Of a DNA stretch of 64,000 nucleotides, positions 18,413 to 28,135 are shown in pieces. The stretch is from assembly GCA_903927615.1 (NCBI GenBank), contig CAIYNU010000012.1, positions 1 to 64,000 on the forward strand. The letters run 5' to 3'. Each line of letters opens with the position of its first letter. Position 1 is the first letter of the stretch. Source of the DNA: an uncultured Rhodospirillales bacterium. Its GTDB lineage: Bacteria; Pseudomonadota; Alphaproteobacteria; Azospirillales; Azospirillaceae. A program made the position numbers and the translations under genes. Below the pieces are notes generated by a model, which made no database searches, was not told the origin of the DNA, and saw only the letters and a list, made by a program, of their open reading frames with translations.

Positions 18413-19369
18413 TCAGCGAAGGGTTTCGTTGTGGACGACCATTTCCACCGCCAGTTCCGCGGCGGCCAAGTCTTCGACGGCGACCCCCGCCGACTTGAAC
18501 AGGGTGATCTGGTCGTAATAGCGCCGGCCGCCCCGATCGCCACGGGTCAGTTCGAACAGATCGGCGGCAACGTCATCGGGCGTCAGAAGGCCGGTCGCCA
18601 AGGGATGTGCCAGGTCGCCCGCCTGCCAACAGGCGCCGTCCCGGGAATCCACGAAGAGTCGACTGCGCCGGATCACGTCGTCGTCGGCCTCCCGCATTTC
18701 GGGCGTCAGGCTTCCCACCAGATCCACATGGGTTCCCGGCATCAGCCAGGCGCCCTGGAGCACCGGTTCGGTGGCGGCGGTGGCGCACGAGACCACATGA
18801 GCCCCGGCCACCGCCCCCTTCAGGTCCGTGGTGGCCGTCACCCGAAAGGCACCGCGCCGGAAACGCGCGGCGATCTTTTCGGCCTTGGTCCGGTCGCGTC
18901 CCCACACCAGCACCTCGCGCAGCGGCAGGACCACCGCATAGGCCTCGATCAGGTGCGGCACCAGGGCGCCGGTCCCGACCATCAGCAGCCGTTCGGCGTC
19001 CGGCCGGGCGACATAGCTGGCGGCCAGCGCCGAGGCCGCAGCGGTACGATAGGTGGTGAGTGCCCGGCCATCGAGCACCGCCTGCAACACCCCGGTGGTG
19101 CCGTCGTGCAGCAGATAACTGGCATGGTCCGCGGGAAGATGGCGCTTGAGGTTATCGGGGAAGGTGGTCGCGACGCTGACGCCGATGCGGCGGCCGGTCT
19201 GCCAGGCCGGATTGAGCGCGAGTGCCGCGTCGTGGGTCCCGTAGGTGGGAATGACGTAGCGGGGACCGGGCGGCGCCGAACAGCCGGCCCGAAACGCCTG
19301 ACGCAGGCGCTCGATCAGCATCCGGTAATGCAGGACGGTCCGTAACTCGCCGGCGGTGATCAGGTGCAT
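18413..19369 (-). CDS. Ornithine cyclodeaminase/mu-crystallin family protein
   Basis: A 318-residue member of the OCD/mu-crystallin family of NAD(P)-dependent enzymes, which includes ornithine and lysine cyclodeaminases, alanine dehydrogenase and ketimine reductases. The Rossmann motif LLMVGTGALVPHLIEAYA is at about residue 127, and the family's DHASYLLHDGTTGVLQAVLDG and LVGSLTPEMREADDD are present. The GTGALV replaces the commoner GTGxQA. The exact substrate cannot be assigned. It lies 18 bp after ihfB on the same strand. Confidence 0.88.
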   Translation of the reverse strand: MHLITAGELRTVLHYRMLIERLRQAFRAGCSAPPGPRYVIPTYGTHDAALALNPAWQTGRRIGVSVATTFPDNLKRHLPADHASYLLHDGTTGVLQAVLDGRALTTYRTAAASALAASYVARPDAERLLMVGTGALVPHLIEAYAVVLPLREVLVWGRDRTKAEKIAARFRRGAFRVTATTDLKGAVAGAHVVSCATAATEPVLQGAWLMPGTHVDLVGSLTPEMREADDDVIRRSRLFVDSRDGACWQAGDLAHPLATGLLTPDDVAADLFELTRGDRGGRRYYDQITLFKSAGVAVEDLAAAELAVEMVVHNETLR

Positions 19370-19387
19370 CGTGTCGCCGTTTCCGGA

Positions 19388-19669
19388 TCAGTCGACGTTG
19401 ATCCGCTCCCGAAGCTGTTTGCCGGTCTTAAAGAACGGAATATACTTTTCGGTCACGGTCACCGCTTCCCCGGTTCGCGGGTTGCGGCCGGTGCGGGCGT
19501 CGCGACGCTTGATCGAGAACGCCCCAAAGCCACGCAATTCAACGCGATCGCCCCGCGCCAGCGCCTCGGTGATTTCGTCAAAAATGGTGCCGACGATTTT
19601 TTCAATATCGCGCTGGTAAAGGTGCGGATTGCGCTCCGATAACCGCAGGATCAACTCCGACTTGGTCAT
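19388..19669 (-). CDS. ihfB: Integration host factor subunit beta
   Basis: IHF beta pairs with IHF alpha to bind and sharply bend DNA. The 93-residue product from ATG 19669 has the DNABII arm [10 protein letters not shown], the body motif [14 protein letters not shown] and the C-terminal [13 protein letters not shown]. An upstream ATG at 19693 would add eight residues not found in the family. In many Proteobacteria rpsA precedes ihfB; it does not here. Confidence 0.95.
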   Translation of the reverse strand: MTKSELILRLSERNPHLYQRDIEKIVGTIFDEITEALARGDRVELRGFGAFSIKRRDARTGRNPRTGEAVTVTEKYIPFFKTGKQLRERINVD

Positions 19670-19976
19670 GGCCGTGATGGCTCCCTGCTGCAAGGCGTTC
19701 GGTAAAGTTCAGCCTGCCAAAAGGGCGCAGCGCCGTCAAGGATAACCCTTTATGCCGTAAACCTTTTTTCGGCATAGGGCGGGGTCCCGGGGGTTCGGGC
19801 GAAGGTGGCCGGGTGTTCACGCGGGACCCCACCATTCCGCGATCATCTCTTGGATCCCCGAGGATTCGCTCTTAAGATCCGACGTGGGACTGGTATCGCT
19901 TCCGCGATCGCCAGGCTGCATGGGAACGCGAAATACGCGCGATCGGGGATGATGACCGTCGAGGAGTTGGGACTAG
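19670..19976. other. Gap between ihfB and the FHA gene, divergent promoter region
   Basis: 307 bp with no ORF of coding character. It should contain the promoters of both divergent genes; I could not identify boxes with confidence. A CCTTTATGCCG...CGGCATAGGG partial inverted repeat around 19745-19785 is the only structure seen. Confidence 0.4.
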
Positions 19977-21824
19977 ATGATTAGAGCCAGCACCTTCGAA
20001 ATTATTGTTGAGATTTCAGGTAAACCCGAGATCGAAGGCATCTATCAGGATGAAAAAATCGCCCTCGATCGGGCCTTGGACTTGTTAAAGCTGGCAAGAT
20101 ATACTGCGGTTCGGGTTTATCGAGTTGGTTCCAATGACAGCCATAAGCTCATATTCGAAAAATTACATACAGGCGGAGGTGGGTCCGTCTCGAAGATCGC
20201 ATCAATTGATCACGCTTACGTCTGTAGCACCGTATATGATGTCTACAGTTTTGATAGCCGGCTGACCTTACTTCATTTGCTGCGCAGTTATTTTGATCAG
20301 CAACTTATTCTTCCCCTGGAGTTGCTGCATAATACCATGGCTCTGCGATATTTGGAGCGGGATAGTCTTCTGTTCAGCCAAGCCGGGCACCGTCTGGCGG
20401 CGTTGCAGGGCCAGCAGCTCAAGATCAAGCCGACCGAGCGGCACGACGTGCTCAGCCGGCTGTTCCGGGAAGTCCTGGATTTATCCAAGACACCCGACCG
20501 GTTGACGCCCTACGCCGAAGAGCTGAGGGTTCAGGGACTGACCGGTGTGATTGCCCGGATCATCGCGGATTTGCCGGACCCTGAACAGAGCCGCGCCATC
20601 ACCTTTGTGATGGCGCGTTATCTGCATGAGGCGCGCGACTGGGCGCTCAAGCTTGATGCGGTCTGCGACCTGTTCGACCATGATCAGAGCCCGGCCGCCG
20701 CCGCCTGGATTGATGAAGTTCTGGCCGAAATCATTGATGGCAATGCCGCCGTCAAGGCCGTGTTGGGGTATGCTCCGGACCTTGCCACCGCGCTTATGGC
20801 GTTGGTCGCCGTTCTTGACGGCGCCTGGGACGATCGCTTGCCGGGCACCCGGTCCTTGCAGAGGCTCAACGACATCCTGGCCCGCCAATCCGCGCCGCGC
20901 GTGCGGGCGGCGTTGCTCCATCGCGTTTCCACGGCGCTGGCCGGTCAGGCGCCGCTGACCAAGGGCGATCGGGCCAGCAACGGCGCGGCGCTGCGGCAAC
21001 TGGTGCCGAAGCTCCGACAGTTCGGCGGCTTCATGGGCGGGGTGGCCATGAGCGCCGCGTTGACCCGTCGGGCCAAGGTTGATTTCAGCAAACGCCACGA
21101 AGATCTCACCTTTGAGGAAACACTCACCGCCCTTTGCGACTTTTTTCCTATGCCTGCGGGCAAAATCGGCTATTTGCTCGACCTGCTGCCCTCGGAAATG
21201 GGGCGCAAGAAGGCGACTTACATTACCCGGCTGATTGCCGATCTGTTCTCTGAATTGCGTGGCATCCATGATTTCGCCCCGAACATGGACGGCAGTTGGT
21301 CCCAGACCATGGTTCGCGAAGACTTCCGGCGTCGTCTGTATCAGGCCGGTATTCCCCGACGGCTGGCCGACGGTCTGTTGGAAAAGCTGGAGCTGATGCA
21401 GGACTGTGGGAGTCCGCCCGTGGCCAGAAGTTTGCCGGTGACCGGCAGTCTGCCGGGACCGGTGTCGACCCGGACCGGCGATATCGGGAAGTTAGTGCTG
21501 ACCTACCGGGGAATTCGCCATGTGGTGGCGGCCAGCGAGACGCCCTTTACCATCGGCCGTAGCCCTGACTGTCGGCTGACCGTTGATTGGGTTACCGCTT
21601 CGCGCGCCCACGCCGTGGTGCAGGTGGAGGGCAATGACTTCATCCTGCTTGATCAGAGCAAGAATGGAACCTTCGTCCGGGGGCATGATCGCAAGATCAT
21701 CGCGCTCGCGAAAAACTCGACGGTGCTGTCAGGCCAGGGAACCATCACCATCGGCCTCATCGGCGACGGGCCCGATGCTGCCGAAAGCGCCGTCATCGGC
21801 TATCAGCGCGTGACCGCGTCTTGA
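19977..21824 (+). CDS. FHA-domain protein, N-terminal region unrecognised
   Basis: The C-terminal 110 residues (about 503-600) form a forkhead-associated domain, which binds phosphothreonine peptides: FTIGRSPDCRL, SRAHAVVQVEGN and LLDQSKNGTFVRG contain the conserved GR, SRxH and NG residues. The preceding 500 residues are helical without a recognised domain. The first 130 residues are encoded by DNA of clearly lower GC than the rest, with a visible change near 20390. The Ser/Thr kinase at the left edge of the window could create its ligand, but the genes are 18 kb apart and this is only inference. Start ATG 19977. Confidence 0.85.
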   Translation: MIRASTFEIIVEISGKPEIEGIYQDEKIALDRALDLLKLARYTAVRVYRVGSNDSHKLIFEKLHTGGGGSVSKIASIDHAYVCSTVYDVYSFDSRLTLLHLLRSYFDQQLILPLELLHNTMALRYLERDSLLFSQAGHRLAALQGQQLKIKPTERHDVLSRLFREVLDLSKTPDRLTPYAEELRVQGLTGVIARIIADLPDPEQSRAITFVMARYLHEARDWALKLDAVCDLFDHDQSPAAAAWIDEVLAEIIDGNAAVKAVLGYAPDLATALMALVAVLDGAWDDRLPGTRSLQRLNDILARQSAPRVRAALLHRVSTALAGQAPLTKGDRASNGAALRQLVPKLRQFGGFMGGVAMSAALTRRAKVDFSKRHEDLTFEETLTALCDFFPMPAGKIGYLLDLLPSEMGRKKATYITRLIADLFSELRGIHDFAPNMDGSWSQTMVREDFRRRLYQAGIPRRLADGLLEKLELMQDCGSPPVARSLPVTGSLPGPVSTRTGDIGKLVLTYRGIRHVVAASETPFTIGRSPDCRLTVDWVTASRAHAVVQVEGNDFILLDQSKNGTFVRGHDRKIIALAKNSTVLSGQGTITIGLIGDGPDAAESAVIGYQRVTAS

Positions 21825-22006
21825 CAATCGAGCAAGGGAAAATTGATACTATACAATCGTTTGAAATGGTCGTCGGGCGCTTGCAGGCGGTCACCTGGCG
21901 GCTCTCTAAAGGCGGCCGTCGTGAAAGGTGATCGTAGAATGATAAACCCGACGATCCTGGACCCGACGATCATGGCGCTGTGCGGCTAACGACTGAATGC
22001 GGCTGA

Positions 22007-24154
22007 ATGTCCCAGGACGATCCCCAATCATCGGTTCGGCAAGACCTCCACCTGATCCGGAACGGTTTGGACCGGTTGGAGCAGGGCCTGGGTTTTTTTG
22101 ATGGCGACCGGATGCTGGTGCATGGCAATCAGGCCTTTGGCGCCCTGCTGGGGATGGCCCCGGGGGTGACCGGTGTCCGCTTCGACGACCTGTTTCTGCG
22201 CGAGGCGGATGGACGGCTGTTGGTGCCGGCCAGCGGTTGGCGGCCGGTTGGGATCAGGGAATACCCGGCCGGAGACGGCGGCGCGGTGGTGGTGGTCACC
22301 AACCTCGCCCCGTCCAGGAACAGCCCGGTTGAAGACCCGCTCCATCAGGCTCACGACGCTTTGCGCCTTGCCCATGACGCTTTGCGGTGCGCTCATGACG
22401 AGCTGGAACAGCGGGTCCAGGAGCGAACCCGGGAATTGCGCGCAGAAATTGCAGAACGACAGCGGGTCGAGGCCACACTGCGCAAGCTGTCCATGGCGGT
22501 GGAGCAGAGCCCGGCCTCGGTGCTGATCACCGACGCCGTCGGCGTCATCGAGTACGCCAATCCCAAGTTTCTTCAGGTCACCGGCTATACCGCCGACGAG
22601 GTGCGGGGCCGCAATCCCCGCTTCCTGCGCACCGGCTACACCAGCCGGGAGGAGTATCAGGAGCTGTGGAACACCATTCTCTCGGGCCGGGTCTGGCAAG
22701 GGGAATTCCACAATCTGCGCAAGGATGGCACCAGTTACTGGGAATTCGCCTCGATTTCACCCATCACCGCGTCGTCCGGGATCATCACCCACTTTGTGGC
22801 GGTGAAAGAGGACATCACCGCCCGCAAGGGCTATGAGGAGCGATTGCTGCGTCAGGCGCATTACGACCAGTTGACCGGTTTGCCCAACCGGTTGCTGGCG
22901 CTTGATCGCCTGACCCAGGCGCTGGCCCGCATGCGGCGCGAGAACACCCTGGTTGCGGTCCTGTTCATCGACCTGGATCAGTTCAAGAGCGTGAATGACA
23001 CCCTGGGCCACCATGCCGGCGATCAATTGCTGCGGGAGACCGCCCGGCGTCTGGAAGGCTGCGTGCGGGACGAAGACTCGGTTGCCCGGTTCGGGGGGGA
23101 CGAATTCATCATCATGCTCACTGACCTTCGCTCCCCACTGCAATCGGAGGTGGTGATCGAAAAGGTTCTGGCCGCCCTCGCCGAGCCGTTCCACCTCGAA
23201 GGGCAAGAGGTCTTCAGTTCGGCGAGCATCGGCATCACCGTGGCGCCGCTCGACGGCAGCGATCCCCATGTCCTGATGCGCAACGCCGACGTGGCCATGT
23301 ATCAGGCCAAGGCCGACGGCCGCAGCACTTCGCGCTTTTTCACCCGGCAGCTGAACGAAAAGGCGCGGGTGCGGATGTCCATGGATACCCGACTCCGGCG
23401 AGCCCTCGAACACGATGAGTTTCATCTGTGTTACCAGCCGTTGATGGCGGTTGGCTCGGGCCAGATCGTCGGGGCCGAGGCGCTGCTGCGCTGGACCAAC
23501 CGCGACCTCGGCGAGGTTCAACCGGTGCAGTTCATCCCGCTGGCGGAAGAAAGCGGGCTGATCGTGCCGATCGGCGAATGGGTGCTGCACCAGGCCTGTC
23601 GGGAAATGCGCGGTTGGCTGGACAGCGGCCTGACGCTGACGCACATCGCGGTCAATGTTTCGAGCCGCCAGTTCCGGGCCGGTGATCTGGCCGGGATCGT
23701 CGCCACGGCCCTGGATGATAACGGACTGTCGTGTGATCAACTGCATCTCGAGATCACCGAAAGCTTACTGCTCGAGGATGTGCCGCGAGTGGTCAACATT
23801 CTGCGCCAATTGGTGGATATGGGGGTTTGCCTGTCGGTAGACGACTTCGGGACCGGCTATTCCTCGCTCAGTTATCTGCGCCGGTTCGCGCTGAAAACGC
23901 TCAAGATCGATCGCTCGTTCATTCGTGATGTGACCACCAACGCCGATGCCGGGGCGCTGACCGAGGCCATCGTGGCCATGGCGCACCGGCTGGGGCTGCT
24001 GGTGGTGGCCGAAGGCGTCGAAAGCGCCGATCAACTGGCGTTTCTGGAGGCGTGCGGCTGTGACCTGGCGCAGGGCTTCCTGTTGGGGCGGCCGGTCCCG
24101 GGCAAGGCGTTTGCGACCAATCTGCGACGGAAGGACTGCGACCGGAGGGCATAA
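22007..24154 (+). CDS. PAS-GGDEF-EAL cyclic di-GMP signalling protein
   Basis: A 715-residue cytoplasmic protein with an N-terminal PAS-like region (residues 20-110), a coiled coil containing the repeat [19 protein letters not shown], a PAS domain with PAC (about 160-275), then GGDEF and EAL domains. The cyclase motif RFGGDEF (near residue 362) and the inhibitory site RDED four positions ahead are intact. The phosphodiesterase motifs are also intact: [28 protein letters not shown] and AEGVE. Both activities are therefore possible, with net output depending on the PAS input. It follows the FHA gene in the same direction with a 182-bp gap. Start ATG 22007. Confidence 0.95.
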   Translation: MSQDDPQSSVRQDLHLIRNGLDRLEQGLGFFDGDRMLVHGNQAFGALLGMAPGVTGVRFDDLFLREADGRLLVPASGWRPVGIREYPAGDGGAVVVVTNLAPSRNSPVEDPLHQAHDALRLAHDALRCAHDELEQRVQERTRELRAEIAERQRVEATLRKLSMAVEQSPASVLITDAVGVIEYANPKFLQVTGYTADEVRGRNPRFLRTGYTSREEYQELWNTILSGRVWQGEFHNLRKDGTSYWEFASISPITASSGIITHFVAVKEDITARKGYEERLLRQAHYDQLTGLPNRLLALDRLTQALARMRRENTLVAVLFIDLDQFKSVNDTLGHHAGDQLLRETARRLEGCVRDEDSVARFGGDEFIIMLTDLRSPLQSEVVIEKVLAALAEPFHLEGQEVFSSASIGITVAPLDGSDPHVLMRNADVAMYQAKADGRSTSRFFTRQLNEKARVRMSMDTRLRRALEHDEFHLCYQPLMAVGSGQIVGAEALLRWTNRDLGEVQPVQFIPLAEESGLIVPIGEWVLHQACREMRGWLDSGLTLTHIAVNVSSRQFRAGDLAGIVATALDDNGLSCDQLHLEITESLLLEDVPRVVNILRQLVDMGVCLSVDDFGTGYSSLSYLRRFALKTLKIDRSFIRDVTTNADAGALTEAIVAMAHRLGLLVVAEGVESADQLAFLEACGCDLAQGFLLGRPVPGKAFATNLRRKDCDRRA

Positions 24155-24228
24155 CGGGCGACAGATGAAGGGGGCAGAGTCCACAAAGTCGTTTTGGTGC
24201 CAATGCAGTCCCCTATCCCAGCGCCGTT

Positions 24229-24241
24229 GGGGCAGAGCCCC
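24229..24241. repeat. GGGGC-AGA-GCCCC hairpin, copy 1
   Basis: The 13-mer GGGGCAGAGCCCC forms a 5-bp stem with an AGA loop, 20 bp before the helicase start. The identical 13-mer recurs at 41077-41089, also between genes, so it is probably part of a dispersed repeat and not a terminator (no T tract follows). Confidence 0.6.
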
Positions 24242-24260
24242 TTAAAGGTTGAGCCGAGCC

Positions 24261-27062
24261 ATGCCCCTGCTGATTCCTGACGCCCCCGCCGTGGTGGCCG
24301 GTCCACGACAGTTCGTTCTGGTCAGTCCCGACGGCGAGGTCGAGACGCTGGACGTCGTGGCGGCCCGCCATCGGCTCGCCGGTTTGCCCGTGGTGGTTTG
24401 CCACGCTCCCAACTTCGCGCGCCGCCTGGGCACGGACCGGTTCGAGGCGTTCGATGTTCTTGAACTGTTTGCTTTCATTTGTCCCGCTCAATTCTGTCTG
24501 CCGACTCCGCGCGGCCTGGCCGGCGTCTTTGGTCTGCCGGCCCCCTCGGACCCGACCGCAGCGGCGGTGACGTTGCTGCGGGTCGTGGAAAAACTGCTCG
24601 GGCGTCTCGCTGGCCCCCGGGGCGACGAGCGCACGGATCCGGTGGCCCTGGCCTGGACGCTGGGCATTGCCGGCTGGCGCTGGGCGCCGGCGGTGCTCTC
24701 GGCCTTGGCGGCGCCCGGCGGCCCCAGTCAGAAGGTTGCCGATGCCGGGCTGGCGGTGTGGCGCCGGCTGCCCGAATGGGCCATCGAGGCCCCCGAACCG
24801 GCGCCGGCCCAACGGGCATTGGAGCCGGGGGAAGCCCGGCGGCGGCTGGCCGAACTGGTGGCGGCGCCCCGGCGGGGCGGCCTCGGGTCGGGGGGCGGTC
24901 GCCCGGCCGAAGCCCGACCCCAGCAATCGGACTATGCCGATGCGCTGTCCAATGCCTTCGTGCCGCGAACCGAGGCCGGCGCGCCCAATCTGGTCCTGGC
25001 CGAGGCCGGCACCGGGGTCGGCAAAACCCTTGGCTATCTGGCGCCGGCCAGCCTGTGGGCCGAGAAGAATCGGGGCACGGTGTGGATCTCCACCTATACC
25101 CGCAATCTTCAGCACCAGATTGACGCCGAACTCGACCGGCTTTACCCCGACCCGCAGGTCAAGGCGCGCCGGGTGGTGCTGCGCAAGGGGCGCGAAAATT
25201 ATCTTTGTCTGCTGAATTATGAGGAGGCGATCCGCTCCAGCGGCCTGGACCCGCGCTTCCGGATTGCGCTTGGCCTGCTGGCGCGCTGGATCGCCGCCAC
25301 CCGGGACGGTGATCTTCAGGGCTCTGATTTTCCCGGCTGGCTGGTGGATGTGCTGGGGCGTGCCGCCACCCTGGGGCTGGCCGACCGCCGCGGCGAGTGC
25401 ATCTATTCCGGTTGCGAGCACTACAACCGGTGTTTCATCGAAAAGAGCATCCGCCGTGCCCGTCGCGCCGACATTGTGATCGCCAACCATGCGCTGGTGA
25501 TGATCCAGGCGGCCCAGGGCGGCGGCGAGGACAGCGGGTTGCCCACCCGCTATGTCTTCGACGAGGGCCATCATGTTTTCGAGGCTGCCGACGGTGCCTT
25601 CTCGGCCCATCTCACCGGCCTTGAGACGCGGGAGCTGCGGCGCTGGCTGCTCGGCGATGTCGACGGCCGGAGCGGCGGTGGCAGCGGCAGCCGGGCGCGC
25701 GGTTTACGCCGCCGGTTGGACGAGCTGGTGGCCGACGACGACGAGGCGGCCCGGTCCCTGGACGAGGTGTTGCAGGCGGCCCGGACGCTGCCCGCCGACG
25801 GCTGGCGGCTGCGACTGACCGCCGAGACTCCCACCGGTCCCACCGAACGGTTCCTGGATCAGGTGCGCCGGCAGGTGTTGGCCCGAACCGCCGGGCACGA
25901 CTCGCCCTACAGCCTCGAAGCCGAAACCAGGCCGCCTGCCGACGGGCTGGTGGCGGCGGGCGCCAGTTTGCGGGTGGCGCTCGGCGCCCTGGCGGAGCCG
26001 ATCGCGGCGCTTGCCAAGGCGCTGGCGACGCGACTCGAGGACCAGGCGGCGGTGCTGGAGCCCGATCAACGGCGGCGGATCGATGCCCTGTCCCGGGGGT
26101 TGACCCGGCGGGTTCAGCAGACCCTGCACCCCTGGCAGGACATGCTGGCATCCCTGTCCGGCCCGCCCCTGACCGGCTCCGCCCTGTTCGGTCTTCCCGG
26201 GCCGAAGTTCGTCGACTGGCTGGCGCTGGAGCGCCACGAGGGACGGGAGCTTGATGTCGGGATGTTCCGGCACTTCGTCGACCCGACGCTGCCGTTCAGT
26301 CAGGCGGTCCTGGGGCCGGCCCATGGTCTGGCCATCACCTCGGCGACGCTGACCGACGGCAGCGGCGATCCCGAGCGCGACTGGCTGGCCGCCGAGTCGC
26401 GCACCGGTGCCGTGCATCTGCCGATCCCCGCCTGGCGGGTGGCGGTGCCGTCCCCCTTCGACTATTCCGCCCAGACCCGGGTGCTGGTGGTCACCGATGT
26501 GCGCAAGGACGATCTCGGCCAGGTGGCGGCGGCCTATCGCGAACTGTTCCTGGCGGCGCGCGGCGGCGCGCTGGGACTGTTCACCGCCATCACCCGGCTT
26601 CGCGCGGTCCAGGCCCGGATCGCCGAGACTCTGGAGGCGGCCGGGCTGCCGCTGTACGCCCAGCATGTGGACGGGATGGACGTGGCGACGCTGATCGACA
26701 TCTTCCGGGCCGAGGAGTCCGCCTGCCTGCTGGGGACCGACGCGGTGCGTGACGGCGTCGATGTGCCCGGCCGGTCGCTGCATCTGATCGTGTTCGACCG
26801 GGTGCCGTGGCCGCGCCCGGACATTCTGCACAAGGCCCGGCGGCAGCATTTCGGCGGCCGGCGCTACGACGACATGCTGGCCCGCCTGCGTCTGAAACAG
26901 GCTTTCGGCCGTCTGATCCGCCGCGCCGACGACAAGGGCGTGTTCGTGCTGCTTGACCCGCTAATGCCGAGTCGGCTTTACGGGGCTTTTCCCGGCAAGG
27001 TCTCGATCCGGCGCGTGGGGCTCGCCGAAGCCGTTCGCATCACCGGGGACTTCCTGACCTGA
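24261..27062 (+). CDS. DinG-family ATP-dependent DNA helicase
   Basis: A 933-residue superfamily 2 helicase of the XPD/DinG type, 5'-3' in known members. Walker A is EAGTGVGKTLGYL near residue 252. The Fe-S cluster cysteines appear as NYLCLLNYE and ECIYSGCEHYNRC (four cysteines). Motif II is FDEGHHVF, and motif VI is LKQAFGRLIRRADDKG. The first 240 residues precede the helicase core and match no exonuclease motif I can see. ATG 24261 is preferred; a TTG four codons earlier is less likely. Its end overlaps the convergent TPR gene by about 100 bp. Confidence 0.93.
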   Translation: MPLLIPDAPAVVAGPRQFVLVSPDGEVETLDVVAARHRLAGLPVVVCHAPNFARRLGTDRFEAFDVLELFAFICPAQFCLPTPRGLAGVFGLPAPSDPTAAAVTLLRVVEKLLGRLAGPRGDERTDPVALAWTLGIAGWRWAPAVLSALAAPGGPSQKVADAGLAVWRRLPEWAIEAPEPAPAQRALEPGEARRRLAELVAAPRRGGLGSGGGRPAEARPQQSDYADALSNAFVPRTEAGAPNLVLAEAGTGVGKTLGYLAPASLWAEKNRGTVWISTYTRNLQHQIDAELDRLYPDPQVKARRVVLRKGRENYLCLLNYEEAIRSSGLDPRFRIALGLLARWIAATRDGDLQGSDFPGWLVDVLGRAATLGLADRRGECIYSGCEHYNRCFIEKSIRRARRADIVIANHALVMIQAAQGGGEDSGLPTRYVFDEGHHVFEAADGAFSAHLTGLETRELRRWLLGDVDGRSGGGSGSRARGLRRRLDELVADDDEAARSLDEVLQAARTLPADGWRLRLTAETPTGPTERFLDQVRRQVLARTAGHDSPYSLEAETRPPADGLVAAGASLRVALGALAEPIAALAKALATRLEDQAAVLEPDQRRRIDALSRGLTRRVQQTLHPWQDMLASLSGPPLTGSALFGLPGPKFVDWLALERHEGRELDVGMFRHFVDPTLPFSQAVLGPAHGLAITSATLTDGSGDPERDWLAAESRTGAVHLPIPAWRVAVPSPFDYSAQTRVLVVTDVRKDDLGQVAAAYRELFLAARGGALGLFTAITRLRAVQARIAETLEAAGLPLYAQHVDGMDVATLIDIFRAEESACLLGTDAVRDGVDVPGRSLHLIVFDRVPWPRPDILHKARRQHFGGRRYDDMLARLRLKQAFGRLIRRADDKGVFVLLDPLMPSRLYGAFPGKVSIRRVGLAEAVRITGDFLT

Positions 27063-28061
27063 GTCCGGCTCTTGCCAGGCCGCCGCCACATCGCGACACC
27101 AGAGCGGCCGGTCCAGCGGATCGCCCGCGCCCCGTCCGCCTTCGAAGGCAAAGCGGCGGAAACGTTTCAGGATCATCTCGGGGGTGGGGGCGCCCAGGAA
27201 CGCCCGCCCGACCTGCTGATCGGCGGCAAACAACCGCCGGGCAAAGTCGGCCAGCCATGGGCGCAACGTCGGGCGCAGGCCCGCGGCGCCGTAGCATTCG
27301 GCCAGGGCCGAAAAGCGGTCATGGTGGCGGGTCAGCAGCGCCAGGGTCCGGTCGCGCCAGTGGTCGGCCGCGGCCTGGTCGCCGAGGCCGAAGGCGTGAA
27401 TGGCCAGGGTCACCGCCGCTTCCACCGGTCGGGCCGGCGTGTCGGCGATGGCCACCACGGTGTCGACAATGGCCGGCAGCACCGGCCGTTTCAGGGCGAT
27501 GGCCAGGGAGAGCGACAGCACCGCCGCCTGGGGATCGGTGCATGACACCATGGCCGCGGCGGCGCGGTCGAGTCGGGTCAGCGCCGTGCTGCGGTCGCCC
27601 AGAATCAGGGCCAACTCGCCGTAGCCGAGCCACAGAAACGGCTCGTCGGGCGCGAACTTCAGCGCCACGCGATAGGCCTTGGCGGCTCCGGCGACATCGG
27701 CCTGCCACAGGCGCAGCAGTCCGGCCAGATTGTACCAGGGCGTAAAATCCAGCGGATCGCGGTCGATGGCGGCCAGAAACGAGGCCTCGGCCAGGTCCGG
27801 GCGACAAAGCTGTTCTTGCTGATAGATTCCCAATCCGTTCCAAGGCGCGGCGAAGTCGGGCGCCAGCGCAATCGCCCGCTGAAACGCCAACGCCGCTTCG
27901 TCGTAGCGTCCCAGCCGGTCGGACAGCAAAATTCCCAATCCGTTCCACGGACGGGCGTCCGTGGGGGTCTCGGCAATGGCCCGGCGATAGGCCTCTTCGG
28001 CCTCGACCGGGCGGTTGTCGTCAAGCTGTAACCGGTTACCGAGTTCGTTCCAATCGGTCAC
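26961..28061 (-). CDS. Tetratricopeptide repeat protein
   Basis: A 366-residue protein with at least five TPR units in its first 180 residues (ELGNRLQLDDNRPVEAEEAY, GLGILLSDRLGRYDEAALAF, NLAGLLRLWQADVAGAAKAY), two of which share the phrase PWNGLGI. No signal peptide is seen. The rest is helical and unassigned, and the last 35 residues are encoded by DNA that also encodes the end of the helicase on the other strand. It lies downstream of methylmalonyl-CoA mutase, separated by two strong hairpins. Confidence 0.8.
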   Translation of the reverse strand: MTDWNELGNRLQLDDNRPVEAEEAYRRAIAETPTDARPWNGLGILLSDRLGRYDEAALAFQRAIALAPDFAAPWNGLGIYQQEQLCRPDLAEASFLAAIDRDPLDFTPWYNLAGLLRLWQADVAGAAKAYRVALKFAPDEPFLWLGYGELALILGDRSTALTRLDRAAAAMVSCTDPQAAVLSLSLAIALKRPVLPAIVDTVVAIADTPARPVEAAVTLAIHAFGLGDQAAADHWRDRTLALLTRHHDRFSALAECYGAAGLRPTLRPWLADFARRLFAADQQVGRAFLGAPTPEMILKRFRRFAFEGGRGAGDPLDRPLWCRDVAAAWQEPDSGQEVPGDANGFGEPHAPDRDLAGKSPVKPTRH

Positions 28062-28079
28062 AGCACCTCTCCTGCCTTC

Positions 28080-28129
28080 GGGGGTCCGGGGCGCGGCCCC
28101 CGGACCCCCTCCTGGGGCGTTGGCCCCAG
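28080..28129. repeat. Two strong adjacent hairpins between the mutase and the TPR gene
   Basis: The first has perfect 12-bp arms GGGGGTCCGGGG (28080-28091) and CCCCGGACCCCC (28098-28109) with a 6-nt loop. The second has 7-bp arms CTGGGGC (28112-28118) and GCCCCAG (28123-28129) around GTTG. No T tract follows on either strand, so this looks like a dispersed palindromic element that may protect or attenuate the transcript, not a classical terminator. Confidence 0.85.
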
Positions 28130-28135
28130 ACCCGG

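Noticed and set aside
28080-28129. Rho-independent terminators after methylmalonyl-CoA mutase
   Set aside because: Strong stems but no T tract on either strand, so kept as repeats.
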